Below, piece by piece: positions 43,364 through 52,293 of a DNA stretch of 64,000 nucleotides (positions are counted from its first letter, which is position 1; each line of letters starts with the position of its first letter). The translations under genes were made by a program, and so were the position numbers. Source of the stretch: Thermoplasmata archaeon (lineage in GTDB: Archaea; Thermoplasmatota; Thermoplasmata; Lutacidiplasmatales; UBA184); assembly GCA_022750115.1 (NCBI GenBank), contig JAKIWI010000007.1, positions 45,456 to 109,455 on the forward strand, in the 5' to 3' direction. Below the pieces are notes generated by a model, which saw only the letters and a list, made by a program, of their open reading frames with translations, was not told where the DNA came from and did not search any database.

Positions 43364-43524
43364 CCCTCGTCGCATTCGTGTCCGCCGTACGTCAGGTACC
43401 GCGTGTCGCCGCGGCGGTTCTTGATCGAGCACGGGCCCCACCCGTCATCGTCCGCCCCATACCACATCGGACAGTCCCGGCAGTGCAACGGCGCCTCCGT
43501 CGGTGAACTCGGCGCCCCGGTCAT
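43180..43524 (-). CDS. Cys-rich small protein with extended C-terminus
   Basis: 114 residues. The first ~55 look like a real small metal-binding domain: HCRDCPMWYGADDDGWGPC followed by RYLTYGGHECDEGY, with four cysteines. The remaining ~55 are Ser/Arg-rich and are the antisense of the radical SAM gene. Its ATG overlaps the folD stop region (ATGA at 43521-43524), so it is read in the same operon after folD. No function is known. Confidence 0.6.
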   Translation of the reverse strand: MTGAPSSPTEAPLHCRDCPMWYGADDDGWGPCSIKNRRGDTRYLTYGGHECDEGYVPPAVNPANASRLSGSRSTSRASAVGYSSTAKAGAPSVGAKRRSRSAPSSSRRRPKSTR

Positions 43525-44414
43525 GTCGGCAACCCCCGCCCGAGCAGCGACCAGGCATGGACGGTGTTCTCCATCAGCGTCGCGACCGTGACCGGTCCGA
43601 CCCCGCCGGGGACCGGAGTGAGGGCGCTGGCCCAGCCTTCCAAGGATTCCGAATTCGCGTCCCCGACGGCCCGCTGACCGGAGGGCGCCGATTCGTCGGG
43701 GACGGAGGAGAGCCCGACGTCGACCACGGCCGCTCCCCGCGGAACGTTGGTGCGGTCGAGGAGCCCCGGGGTGCCGACCGCGGTGAAGATGACCTCGGAA
43801 CCAGCGAGCGCAGCCGCCAGATTCGGCGTTCGCGAGTGGGCGATCGTCACGGTCGCCTCGGCTCCCAGACCGCGGGCGACCAGGAGCAGGGCGAGGGGCA
43901 ACCCCACGGTTCCCGAGCGACCCACTACGGCGACGCGCCGACCGACGAGGTCCCCCCCGTGGTGTCGGGCGAGCAGTACCGCAGCGCGGGCCACGGCGGG
44001 GGCGTGGATCGGCTGGCCGGCGACCAGTCGGCCCAGGCTCGAGGCCCCGACCCCATCGACGTCCTTCTCGAGTCGGAGCGTCGAAACCGCGGACAGGAAG
44101 CCGAGATGTTCGGGTAAGGGATGTTCCAGCAGGACTCCGTCAATCGTAGGGTCCGAGTCGATCTCCCGTAGGCGAGCCCGCAGCGAGGTGGAGCTCGCAT
44201 CGGCCGCGAGAGTCTCGTCCGTGTAGCGAATCCCCGCGCGCCCCGCGGCTTTCCGCTGTTGCCGGAGATAGAAGGCGAACGGCGACGCCTCGCCCGTATG
44301 GACGGCGAGCAAGGCCGGCGGGCGGGCACCCTCGGACCGCCCGAACTCGACCGACCGTTGGGCGGCCTCCAGAAGGCTGTCGGCGAGGGCCCGACCGTCC
44401 CAACGCCCCGTCAA
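43521..44414 (-). CDS. folD: Bifunctional methylene-THF dehydrogenase / methenyl-THF cyclohydrolase FolD
   Basis: 297 residues. [19 protein letters not shown] contains the catalytic lysine; [12 protein letters not shown] and [12 protein letters not shown] the folate site; [17 protein letters not shown] the NAD(P) site, and [20 protein letters not shown] closes it. It interconverts methylene-, methenyl- and formyl-tetrahydrofolate. Its presence suggests tetrahydrofolate is used as C1 carrier, alongside mptD upstream. Confidence 0.95.
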   Translation of the reverse strand: MTGRWDGRALADSLLEAAQRSVEFGRSEGARPPALLAVHTGEASPFAFYLRQQRKAAGRAGIRYTDETLAADASSTSLRARLREIDSDPTIDGVLLEHPLPEHLGFLSAVSTLRLEKDVDGVGASSLGRLVAGQPIHAPAVARAAVLLARHHGGDLVGRRVAVVGRSGTVGLPLALLLVARGLGAEATVTIAHSRTPNLAAALAGSEVIFTAVGTPGLLDRTNVPRGAAVVDVGLSSVPDESAPSGQRAVGDANSESLEGWASALTPVPGGVGPVTVATLMENTVHAWSLLGRGLPT

Positions 44415-44528
44415 CCGAGACCTCGAGTTCGCATCCGTGCTCGGTAGATAACGGTCGGTCCGGAGCGCATTTCGCCTCGACCGGTCGTCGGTGGAAGAGG
44501 CGTAGTAGTCGGAAAACCAGCATGAGGC

Positions 44529-44536
44529 TTTATACA
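44529..44536 (+). promoter_or_regulatory. TATA box of lonB
   Basis: TTTATACA, 19-26 bases before the ATG at 44555. The spacing puts the transcription start at or next to that ATG, making a leaderless mRNA. It also rules out the in-frame ATG at 44522, which lies upstream of the box. Confidence 0.6.
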
Positions 44537-44554
44537 GTGGGCCCCTCGGTACAG

Positions 44555-46606
44555 ATGGTACGCGTCGCCGGGGGCCGGCGGGGCGCCCACGGGGAATCTA
44601 CGGACCCAGAACCAAACCCGACTCCGGCCTCGAGTTCCCCCAGCGACCTCGACGCCTGGGGACGGAATCTGGCATACGAAACGACCGCGAACGTCGAGGT
44701 CCCGGCCCGTCTTCTCGATCAGGTCATCGGCCAGGACGACGCCGTCGAGGTCGCGAAGAAGGCCGCCACCCAGAAGCGCCACATGATCCTGATCGGCGAG
44801 CCCGGGACCGGGAAGAGCATGCTCGCCCGGGCCATGGTCGACTTCCTCCCGAAGGAGCCGCTCCAGGACATCATGGCCTACCCGAACACCGACGACCCGA
44901 ACGAGCCGAAGATCCGGGTCGTTCCGGCGGGGAAGGGCAAGGAGATCGTCGCGGCCCAGAAGCTCGAGGCCGCGCAGCGCAAGGAGCAGAAGATGCTCCT
45001 TCTGGGCGTCGTCGCGATCGTCATCTTCCTCCTCGCGGGCTATGTCGTCCTCGTCACGCCGGGCCACGACCTAACGGCGCTCCTCATCGCTGTCCTCATC
45101 GTCATTTTCCTCTACGTCCTCGTCCGGTTCTCCTCGGGGCGCTCCGAGGGCGGCAACTCCGTCGCCAAGCTGCTCGTCAGCCACGTACCCGACGAGCGCC
45201 CGCCGTTCATTGACGCCACGGGCGCGCACGCCGGCGCGCTGCTCGGGGATGTGAAGCACGACCCGTTCCAGTCGGGCGGGCTCGAGACGCCGCCCCACGA
45301 GCGCGTCGAGGTCGGGGCGATCCACCGCGCGAACGGCGGCGTTCTATTCGTCGACGAGATCAACCTCCTGAAGATCGAGAGCCAGCACTCGCTCCTCACC
45401 ACGCTCCAAGAACGCAAGTTCCCGATCGTCGGTCAGTCGGAGCGCTCGGCGGGAGCGATGGTCAAGACCGAGCCGGTCCCAGCCGACTTCGTCCTCGTCG
45501 CCGCCGGCAACATCGACAGCGTGCAGTCGATGCACCCCGCGCTCCGCTCGCGGATCCGGGGCTACGGCTACGAACTGTACGTCCACACGACGATGCCCGA
45601 CACCCACGAGAACCGGATGAAGCTCGTCCGCTTCGTGGCCCAGGAGGTCGTCAAGGACCGCAAGATCTCTCACTTCGACATGCCGGCGGTCATCGAGATT
45701 GTCCGCGAGGCCCAGCGGCGGAGCGGTCGCTCTGGCCAGCTGACCCTGCGGCTCCGTGAGCTGGGCGGCCTCGTGCGCGTCGCGGGGGACCTCGCGAACG
45801 CGGAGGGCGCGCGGCTCGTCACGGCGGACCACGTCGTGCGCGCCAAGCGCACCAGTCGCTCGCTCGAGCAACAGATCGCGGACCGCTACATCGAGCGGCG
45901 CCGCGAGTACCGGATGTTCGCGACCGACGGCGCGGCGGTCGGGGTCGTCAATGGCCTCGCCGCGATCAACGCGCAGTCCGGGATGTCGGAGTTTTCCGGC
46001 ATCGTGCTCCCGATCGTCGCCGAGGTGACGCCGGCCCAGACGCGGGACGGCGGCGTCGTCGTGGCCACGGGGAAGCTCGGCGACATCGCCAAGGAAGCGG
46101 TCCAAAACGTCAGTGCGCTCATCAAGAAGTACACCGGCGAGGACATCAGTCGCTACGACATCCACATCCAGTTCGTCGGGACCTCCGACGGGGTCGAGGG
46201 CGACAGCGCTTCGGTCTCGATCGCGACCGCGGTCATCAGCGCGCTCGAAGGAGTGCCGGTCGATCAATCCGTCGCGATGACGGGCTCGCTCTCGGTGCGC
46301 GGCCAGGTGCTCCCGGTCGGCGGGGTCACCGCGAAGGTCGAGGCCGCCTCCGACTCGGGGCTCCGCCGGGTCCTCATCCCCGCGGACAACATGAGCGACC
46401 TCGTCCTCGAGTCCCGCTACCTCGGGAAGATCGAGGTCATCCCGGTCGAGACGCTCCGCGACGTGCTGAAGTACGCGCTCGTCGGCAACAAGTCGGCCAA
46501 GGATTCGCTCCTCGAACGCCTCGCGGCGATGGTCCACGCGACGAGCCGGACCGACATCAGTGGCGGCCCGCTCGCGCCCCCTCCGGGTCGCCCGGCGGGC
46601 ACGTGA
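44555..46606 (+). CDS. lonB: Archaeal membrane-anchored Lon protease (LonB)
   Basis: 683 residues. Walker A is GEPGTGKS and Walker [10 protein letters not shown]; a pair of transmembrane helices ([19 protein letters not shown] and [20 protein letters not shown]) is inserted in the ATPase domain as in all archaeal LonB. The protease domain has catalytic Ser in [12 protein letters not shown] and Lys in [10 protein letters not shown]. It degrades unfolded or membrane proteins at the inner face of the membrane. Start set by the TATA box at 44529-44536. Confidence 0.95.
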   Translation: MVRVAGGRRGAHGESTDPEPNPTPASSSPSDLDAWGRNLAYETTANVEVPARLLDQVIGQDDAVEVAKKAATQKRHMILIGEPGTGKSMLARAMVDFLPKEPLQDIMAYPNTDDPNEPKIRVVPAGKGKEIVAAQKLEAAQRKEQKMLLLGVVAIVIFLLAGYVVLVTPGHDLTALLIAVLIVIFLYVLVRFSSGRSEGGNSVAKLLVSHVPDERPPFIDATGAHAGALLGDVKHDPFQSGGLETPPHERVEVGAIHRANGGVLFVDEINLLKIESQHSLLTTLQERKFPIVGQSERSAGAMVKTEPVPADFVLVAAGNIDSVQSMHPALRSRIRGYGYELYVHTTMPDTHENRMKLVRFVAQEVVKDRKISHFDMPAVIEIVREAQRRSGRSGQLTLRLRELGGLVRVAGDLANAEGARLVTADHVVRAKRTSRSLEQQIADRYIERRREYRMFATDGAAVGVVNGLAAINAQSGMSEFSGIVLPIVAEVTPAQTRDGGVVVATGKLGDIAKEAVQNVSALIKKYTGEDISRYDIHIQFVGTSDGVEGDSASVSIATAVISALEGVPVDQSVAMTGSLSVRGQVLPVGGVTAKVEAASDSGLRRVLIPADNMSDLVLESRYLGKIEVIPVETLRDVLKYALVGNKSAKDSLLERLAAMVHATSRTDISGGPLAPPPGRPAGT

Positions 46607-46845
46607 GGAATTCCCCCCGACCGGTCACCCACCGCCTCCTGCCGTCGTGGCGGGCGCCCCGCGAGACGGCGGAGGCCCCCGAGGGAGAGGACCGGTTCCG
46701 CAACCGTCCCTGCTACGTCTTCAATCCCCAGCTCAAGTCCGGACTCGACGACAAGGCGTGCGGCCACTGCCGGTACTACCTGACCGCGAGCTGCCCGCAC
46801 ATCGACGAGTTCATCGACGACGTCGAGGAGCTCTCGCCCGACTGA
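46603..46845 (+). CDS. Small Cys-containing protein downstream of lonB
   Basis: 80 residues from a GTG that overlaps the lonB stop (GTGA). The core [20 protein letters not shown], then [14 protein letters not shown] and a run of acidic residues, gives four cysteines that could bind zinc. I do not recognise the family. It is embedded between lonB and nadM with eight bases before the next start. Confidence 0.7.
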   Translation: MRNSPRPVTHRLLPSWRAPRETAEAPEGEDRFRNRPCYVFNPQLKSGLDDKACGHCRYYLTASCPHIDEFIDDVEELSPD

Positions 46846-46853
46846 GGCCGTCG

Positions 46854-47369
46854 GTGCGGGGGCTTCTCGTCGGTCGGTTCCAACCGTTCCACCTCGGCCA
46901 TTTGTCGGTCGTCCGACGGCTGCGCACGCAGCGCCCCGACGAATCGCTCCTCCTCGGGGTCGGGAGCGCGCAGGCCTCCTATACGCTCGACAATCCGTTC
47001 ACCGCCGCCGAGCGCCAGGAGATGATCGTCCGCGCGCTCGAGACGGAGCGGATCTCGGGATGGACGGCCGTGCCGATCCCGGACATCCACCGGCACGCGC
47101 TGTGGGTCGCCCACGTCGCCGAGCTCGTGCCGAAGTTCGAGCGAGTCTACACCAACAACCCGCTCACCCGCACCCTGTTCGAGCGAGCGGGCTTCGAGGT
47201 GGAGGCGACCCCGATGTTCGACCGCGAGCGGTTCGAGGGAAGCTCGATCCGCCGCCTCCTCCGCGAAGGGAGCGAGGGATGGCGAGACGGCGTTCCCCCG
47301 GCGGTCGCGGAGTACCTCGTCGAGTTGAAAGCGACCGAGCGGCTGCGGGCGATCGCCCCGGGGTCCTGA
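46854..47369 (+). CDS. nadM: Nicotinamide-nucleotide adenylyltransferase (archaeal NadM)
   Basis: 171 residues from a GTG. GLLVGRFQPFHLGHLSVV holds the nucleotidyltransferase (H/T)xGH motif and EGSSIRRLLREG the ISxSxxR-like motif. It joins NMN and ATP into NAD. The length and layout are those of archaeal NMNAT. Confidence 0.95.
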   Translation: MRGLLVGRFQPFHLGHLSVVRRLRTQRPDESLLLGVGSAQASYTLDNPFTAAERQEMIVRALETERISGWTAVPIPDIHRHALWVAHVAELVPKFERVYTNNPLTRTLFERAGFEVEATPMFDRERFEGSSIRRLLREGSEGWRDGVPPAVAEYLVELKATERLRAIAPGS

Positions 47370-47372
47370 CGG

Positions 47373-48677
47373 ATGGACGAACCCGCCACCGCGACGAAGC
47401 GACGGCGGTTCGAGCCGCTCCCCGAATGGGTCGGCCCCTCCACGCGCGCGGTGCATGCGGGGCAGCGCGGGGATGCGAACGCCGGGGCGGTCGTCTTCCC
47501 GATCTACCAGACCTCGACGTTCCGCTATCCGGCCGAGTTCTCCGAGGCGGAGCGCTCGGGCGATGTCCACCTCTACACGCGCCTCGACAACCCGACGCAG
47601 GAGGTCGCGGCCGAGCTGCTCCGCTCGCTCGAGGGCGCGGAGGCCGCGCGGGTGTTCGGCTCGGGGATGGGGGCGATCTCCTCCACGCTGCTCACGTTCC
47701 TCTCCCCGGGAGACGAGGTCGTCGCCCCCGAGGATCTCTACGGCGGGACCCTCGACCTGCTCCGGGGCCTTCTGCCGAGGTACGGCGTCCGGGTCCGTTG
47801 GGTCTCCGCGAAGGAGGGAGAGTCGCCGGAGAGCGTCGTGGGGTCATCGACGCGCCTCGTGTGCCTCGAAACGCCCACCAACCCGCTGCTCCGCGTCCAC
47901 GACCTCCGAAGGTGGGCGGACGCCGCGCACTCCGTCGAAGCGCTCCTGATGGTCGACAACACGATCGCGACCCCGATCAATCAGCGACCGATCGAGTTGG
48001 GCGCCGACCTCGTCGTCCACTCGGCGTCGAAGTACCTCGGTGGCCACTCGGACCTCATCGCGGGCGCCCTCGCCGGGAGGGAGGAGCTGGTCGCCCGGGT
48101 CGACGAGACCCACAAGGTGCTGGGCTCGCCCCTCGACCCGTTCGCGGCGTTCCTGCTCACCCGGGGGATGAAGACCCTCGACCTCCGGGTCGCTCGTCAC
48201 AACACCAACGCACGAGCCGTCGTGGAGGCGATCCGCGACGACCCGGCGGTGACCCGCGTCTTCTATCCGGGCGCCGAGGGGCCGGCCGCCCAGGCGATCG
48301 TCGAACGGCAAATGCAGGGTCCCGGGGGCCTCCTTGCGGTCGAGCTGGCCGGCGGCGCCCCGGCGGTTCGTAGCTTCCTCGGTTCCCTGCGGTTGGTCCA
48401 TGTCGCCGCGAGCTTCGGCGGGGTCGAGAGCCTCGCGAGCGTGCCGTCCCAAACGTCCCACCGCGGGCTCTCCCCCACCGAGTCCCAGGCGCGGGGGATC
48501 CGCTCCGGACTGGTCCGGCTCTCCCTCGGAATCGAGGAGCCCGCCGACCTCGTGCGAGACGTCACGGAGGCGCTCCGCTCGATTTCGCCGGCTCGCGACC
48601 GCCAGCATTATCAATCTGGTTCCGTCGGAACGACCGGCGCCACTGTAGCTCAGCCTGGTAGAGCGGCTGATTCGTAA
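47373..48677 (+). CDS. Cys/Met-metabolism PLP enzyme (cystathionine gamma-synthase/lyase family)
   Basis: 434 residues. RAVHAGQRGDANAGAVVFPI, YTRLDNPTQEVAAELLRSLE, GSGMGAISS and the PLP-binding lysine in VVHSASKYLGGHSD define the trans-sulfuration family (gamma-synthase, gamma-lyase, O-acetylhomoserine sulfhydrylase); the branch is not certain. The family end (VRLSLGIEEPADLVRDVTEA) is followed by about 30 extra residues. The last 13 are translated from the 5' half of tRNA-Thr; the stop TAA at 48675-48677 lies in its anticodon arm. Confidence 0.88.
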   Translation: MDEPATATKRRRFEPLPEWVGPSTRAVHAGQRGDANAGAVVFPIYQTSTFRYPAEFSEAERSGDVHLYTRLDNPTQEVAAELLRSLEGAEAARVFGSGMGAISSTLLTFLSPGDEVVAPEDLYGGTLDLLRGLLPRYGVRVRWVSAKEGESPESVVGSSTRLVCLETPTNPLLRVHDLRRWADAAHSVEALLMVDNTIATPINQRPIELGADLVVHSASKYLGGHSDLIAGALAGREELVARVDETHKVLGSPLDPFAAFLLTRGMKTLDLRVARHNTNARAVVEAIRDDPAVTRVFYPGAEGPAAQAIVERQMQGPGGLLAVELAGGAPAVRSFLGSLRLVHVAASFGGVESLASVPSQTSHRGLSPTESQARGIRSGLVRLSLGIEEPADLVRDVTEALRSISPARDRQHYQSGSVGTTGATVAQPGRAADS

Positions 48678-48712
48678 TCAGCAGGTCGGGGGTTCAAGTC
48701 CCTCCAGTGGCT
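48639..48712 (+). tRNA. tRNA-Thr (CGT)
   Basis: 74 bases. Acceptor GCCACTG pairs with CAGTGGC, discriminator T. The anticodon loop TTCGTAA gives CGT and the T arm is GGGGGTTCAAGTCCCTC. No intron and no encoded CCA. Its 5' half overlaps the 3' end of the preceding coding sequence. Confidence 0.94.
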
Positions 48713-48760
48713 CGCGGTCTTCGCGACCCTGTCCACCGGTTGGATGGGGTACGCGTCGGA

Positions 48761-48784
48761 ACCATGATATATCGATGCCATGGT
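48761..48784 (+). promoter_or_regulatory. Promoter with overlapping inverted repeat of the vapBC-like pair
   Basis: GATATATC (48766-48773) is a TATA box 33-40 bases before the ATG. It is flanked by ACCATG at 48761-48766 and its inverted copy CATGGT at 48779-48784. This is the expected place for the operator through which an AbrB-type antitoxin represses its own operon. Confidence 0.5.
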
Positions 48785-48805
48785 CGTTACCCATAGGCCG
48801 TTTCG

Positions 48806-49015
48806 ATGGAAACCGTGACCGTTTCGCCGAAGTACCAAGTCGTCATTCCGGAGCGGGTGCGCCAGGAGTTCCACATCCACGCCGGGGACAAGATGGCCGT
48901 CATCGTGAAACACGGCATTCTCCACTACGTCCCGGTGCGCCCGTTCGGCGAGACGAAGGGCATGACGCCGGGACTCAATGCGAAGGACTTGCGCGACAAG
49001 CGCGAGCGGTTCTAG
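48806..49015 (+). CDS. AbrB/SpoVT-type antitoxin (VapB-like)
   Basis: 69 residues. METVTVSPKYQVVIPERVRQ is the swapped-hairpin AbrB DNA-binding start and HIHAGDKMAVIVKHGILHYV completes the domain. The C-terminal part (KGMTPGLNAKDLRDKRERF) is the likely toxin-binding tail. It precedes a PIN-domain gene by 11 bases and presumably represses its own promoter. Confidence 0.88.
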   Translation: METVTVSPKYQVVIPERVRQEFHIHAGDKMAVIVKHGILHYVPVRPFGETKGMTPGLNAKDLRDKRERF

Positions 49016-49026
49016 GAGCGCGGAGC

Positions 49027-49398
49027 GTGATTTCGGTCGACAGCTACGGCTGGATCGAACGCTTTGGCGGGGGCGCGAAGCAGGCGCCGTACAACCGGAT
49101 CATCGATGCGGTCTCCCCAGATGAGATTCTCACCTCGGTGGTCACCGTGTACGAGGTGTACAAGAAGTCCAAGTCCCTCGGAGGGGAGCCGGCCGCCCTC
49201 GCCAACGTGGCGGCGCTCGGTCACACGAGGATCGTTCCCGTGGACCAGGAGATTGCCCTCGCGGCCGCCGACTTCAGCTTGGAGCATGGTCTCCATTTTG
49301 CCGACGCTCTCATCTACGCGACGGCCCGCCGTCACGGCGCCGAACTCTACACCAGTGACATAGCGCTGCGGCACCTTCCGGCCGTGCGGTTCATCTGA
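49027..49398 (+). CDS. PIN-domain ribonuclease toxin (VapC-like)
   Basis: 123 residues from a GTG. The PIN acidic residues are visible: Asp in SVDSYGWIERF, Glu in TVYEVYKKS, Asp in HFADALIYATARRHGAELYT and a last Asp in SDIALRHL. Such toxins cleave tRNA or rRNA when the antitoxin is lost. It is paired with the AbrB-type gene upstream. Confidence 0.87.
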   Translation: MISVDSYGWIERFGGGAKQAPYNRIIDAVSPDEILTSVVTVYEVYKKSKSLGGEPAALANVAALGHTRIVPVDQEIALAAADFSLEHGLHFADALIYATARRHGAELYTSDIALRHLPAVRFI

Positions 49399-49622
49399 TC
49401 GTCCCGCGGCGCGCGCCGATGGGGAGCCGACTCGAACTCCCTTCACCCGACGGGGGCATTCTCAGGTCCCGATTCGGCCGCCGGAGGCGTCCATTCCGCC
49501 CCGTCCCCACGGCGCCATCTCGGGGCGTTCGGTTCTGGCTCGGAACCGGTTGGCCCACCGGTCGCTCGATGTCCAGTTGCCGACCCCAGAGTCCCGGAAG
49601 ATCGAGCTCCCGAAGCTGAACC

Positions 49623-50453
49623 TCAGGTCGGTGCCCGCGGGGGGGCGCGATTGGCACTCGCCTGTCGCCTGGAAGTGCGACCGCCCACTCGCCGGATGGG
49701 CCGGCGGGCCCGTCGCGACCCGAGCTCGCCCGACGAAACGCCGAGGATCAGACCCCGGCCCGTGAATCCCTGCGCAAGGTAGTGAGGTTGGAGTCCTGCG
49801 TCGCGCATCAGGCGGATGAGCTCGGCCCGGGAGAGCATCAGGCCGACATCGGTCACCTCGTAGTGCCGTACGCCGCGGTCCTTGTGCCCCACGAGGAAGT
49901 GAAAGCGGATGATCGAACGGTTCCCCCGACGAGCGGAGGAGGACATCCGGGCCACACTCAAACCGGGATCGACGTGCGACACGAGATGGATCGTTCCCCC
50001 GCGAAACTGGGATGGCTGGATCCACGGTTCGACGATCACCACGCCGCCCGGGTTCACATGCCGTCGAAAATTGACGAACGCGGCGCGGACATCCTCGACG
50101 GTCGCGAGATGTCCGATGGCGCTGAACAGGCAACTGACGACATCGAACGTTCGACCCAATCGGAAGCGTCGCATGTCCCCTCGGACCAAGCGGACGTGCG
50201 GCAGCCGACGACGCGCCACTCGCAGCATGTCTGGGCTCGCATCGATCCCTTCGACCGGATGGTTCCGTTGCAAGTGCGAGAGGTGGAGCCCCGTCCCGCA
50301 CGCGACATCGAGCCAACTCGTCCGACCCTTCCGCCCGAACCGGCGCGCGAGGGATTCGAGCCGACGAGATTCGGTGGCGTAGTCCTTCCACTCGTTGAGC
50401 GCGTCGTAGTACGGAGCGAGTTGGTAGAAATGGACGAGCTTGCGACGGGTCAC
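49623..50453 (-). CDS. SAM-dependent methyltransferase
   Basis: 276 residues. FYQLAPYYDALNEWKDYATE, motif I SWLDVACGTGLHL, EGIDASPDMLRVARRRLP, RGDMRRFRLGRTFDVVSCLF and GGVVIVEPWIQP are typical of the TylM1/DesVI-like small-molecule N-methyltransferases. The C-terminal ~30 residues are Arg-rich. The substrate is unknown. Confidence 0.8.
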   Translation of the reverse strand: MTRRKLVHFYQLAPYYDALNEWKDYATESRRLESLARRFGRKGRTSWLDVACGTGLHLSHLQRNHPVEGIDASPDMLRVARRRLPHVRLVRGDMRRFRLGRTFDVVSCLFSAIGHLATVEDVRAAFVNFRRHVNPGGVVIVEPWIQPSQFRGGTIHLVSHVDPGLSVARMSSSARRGNRSIIRFHFLVGHKDRGVRHYEVTDVGLMLSRAELIRLMRDAGLQPHYLAQGFTGRGLILGVSSGELGSRRARRPIRRVGGRTSRRQASANRAPPRAPT

Positions 50454-50530
50454 TTCCGGGGCCTCGACGACTCTCGACCACGAACGGGGCCGGCGTATTT
50501 GTAGGGTGAGCGCCGCTCTTGGTTTGGCGT

Positions 50531-50959
50531 ATGCCGGGGGCGCACCGAGTGGATCTGGCGAGATTCCGGCACGTCATTGCGTCGGTACCGAGGGGACGGG
50601 TGATCACCTACGGCGAGGTCGCCGCGGCGGCCGGTCATCCCGGTGCAGCCCGACTGACGGTGTCGGTGCTGCGGTCGGAGTCCGGACTCCCGTGGCATCG
50701 TGTGGTGGCGGCCGGAGGACGAATCGCCCTGAAAGGCGAGGAGGGACTCGAGCAGCGCCTCCGGCTCGAGCTCGAGGGCCTGACGTTTCGAGGGAAGCGA
50801 GTTCGTATGGATCGTCACGCCTGGAGGCCGAGGCGAGCGCGACAACGCCCGGCCGCCGGACGCCAACGGGGACGATCCGGTCCGTCGGGCGCACCCCCGG
50901 TCCCGACGGGCTCGTCGAGGGGGGGTCGCCCGCGGCCCCCCCTCGGGCGACCGGCTTAG
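50531..50959 (+). CDS. Alkyltransferase-like protein (ATL), inactive MGMT homologue
   Basis: 142 residues. The DNA-binding MGMT fold is present (FRHVIASVPRGRVITYGEVA, AARLTVSVLRSE) and the active-site motif PCHRV reads PWHRVVAAGG, with Trp in place of the alkyl-accepting Cys. ATLs flip out O6-alkylguanine and hand the lesion to nucleotide excision repair; uvrA and uvrC are in the same window. The last ~38 residues are Arg/Pro-rich and unlike the family. Confidence 0.88.
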   Translation: MPGAHRVDLARFRHVIASVPRGRVITYGEVAAAAGHPGAARLTVSVLRSESGLPWHRVVAAGGRIALKGEEGLEQRLRLELEGLTFRGKRVRMDRHAWRPRRARQRPAAGRQRGRSGPSGAPPVPTGSSRGGRPRPPLGRPA

Positions 50960-52044
50960 GCGACGATCCGGCCGCCCTCGAGAAGCGGCTTCCCGTCGAT
51001 TGCGACGTCGGCGCCCGTGACGACGGTCCACGCGCCGAACGGGGATTCGTTCTTCCCGCCGATGAATGAGTTGCCCCCCAGTCGCAGCAGGACCGCGCCG
51101 AGCTCCTGGTCCTCCATCTGCGGGAGCTGGGTGATCTCCCGGTTGAGTCCAATCGAAAAGAATCCCATCCGGTCCTTTCCGTTCTTGGGTGCCTTCGCGT
51201 ACGCCTTCCGGATCGGGTCGCCGCCCGACTCGTACGACTGGTCGACCAGGTGCCCGTCGGAGAACTTCCACGAGACGCCCGTGACCGGTCCCGTGTCGGG
51301 GTAGCTGGTGTGGTTTCCGACGACCATGCCGTCGGCCGTAGTGTGGTCGGTCGCAACCCCAACCACCCCGCCCGGGACCGTCGCCATGCTGTTGCCGGCC
51401 TTGACGTCGCTCGCGTCGACCATCGCGTCATCCAGGAAGGTCGGGAACTTCCCGAGGCGGAACGTGAGGTCGGTTCCGTTCGAGTGATGCACGGTGACCT
51501 CCTTCCCCTTCCGCATCCGGGCCGCGATCCGCGTCCCGAGTCGGTGCAACTCCTCCGGCGGGACCAAGCTCGCGCGGAGGAGCCCGTCCTGCCAGGCGTC
51601 GAGGTCGAGCTTCCAGCGGTCGGCGGCGAGCGGGCTGGTCCGGCCGAGGTAGAGTCGAGCCCCCCGGAGCTTGGCCTTGGCCGCCCGCTTGTACCAATCG
51701 GGGTTGTACGCCGCCACCCCGGTCCGCTTCTTCGCCGGGACCTCGTCGAAGCGGGGCCACTGGGATGGCCCAAAGAAGAACACGTAGGCATCGGTCTTCC
51801 CCAGCGCGGCCCACTCGTGGTCGCCGACCCGGCCGGTCGCCTTCGCGTGGCCGGTCTTGACGGCGTCCCAGAACGAGTCCTCGTCCTCGTACAGCATCAT
51901 CGGGTTCGCTCCCATCCGGCGGGCCTCGGTGACGAACGGCTTGGCCCACGGAAGGGTCTCCGACCAGGTCTCGATGACGACGTTCTCCCCCGGGCGTACC
52001 CGGAGGGTCTTTCCCAGGACGTTCTTCGCAAGCTGGCCGATCAT
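50956..52044 (-). CDS. M29-family metal-dependent aminopeptidase
   Basis: 362 residues from the ATG at 52044; a GTG at 52083 would add 13. LRVRPGENVVIETWSETLPW is the usual start of aminopeptidase T/PepS-type M29 enzymes. The metal site (Glu, Glu, His, Tyr, His, Asp) falls in the second half, which contains GVATDHTTADGMVVGNHTSY, ESGGDPIRKAY and IGLNREI. It releases N-terminal residues from peptides. It converges on the ATL gene with a 4-base overlap. Confidence 0.8.
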   Translation of the reverse strand: MIGQLAKNVLGKTLRVRPGENVVIETWSETLPWAKPFVTEARRMGANPMMLYEDEDSFWDAVKTGHAKATGRVGDHEWAALGKTDAYVFFFGPSQWPRFDEVPAKKRTGVAAYNPDWYKRAAKAKLRGARLYLGRTSPLAADRWKLDLDAWQDGLLRASLVPPEELHRLGTRIAARMRKGKEVTVHHSNGTDLTFRLGKFPTFLDDAMVDASDVKAGNSMATVPGGVVGVATDHTTADGMVVGNHTSYPDTGPVTGVSWKFSDGHLVDQSYESGGDPIRKAYAKAPKNGKDRMGFFSIGLNREITQLPQMEDQELGAVLLRLGGNSFIGGKNESPFGAWTVVTGADVAIDGKPLLEGGRIVA

Positions 52045-52293
52045 TTCGGAGGATGCCGCGGACACGAACCTGCGAGCGTTCACCGGTACAAGTACCCCGC
52101 CGGGGGGGATGCGAAACACCCCCTTCGTCACCGTCGGTCGGGGTGGTCTCCTCCGAAAAGCTGCTCCATGAGGCGTGGGAGCCGCCCGGCCGCCCCCACC
52201 CAAAGGGAGGACCCGGGACAGACGGCGCGAGCCGGGTGAGATGGTCGAAGGCGCAGGGATTTTGTCGCGCGCCGCGGTGCCGCTCTGGCGACC

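Noticed and set aside
49420..49500. tRNA-Leu-like remnant on the minus strand (CTGAGAA loop and TTCGAGT)
   Set aside because: Anticodon and T stems do not pair without a 3-base deletion and the acceptor is missing. It could be a relic attachment site, but there is no matching intact tRNA in the window.
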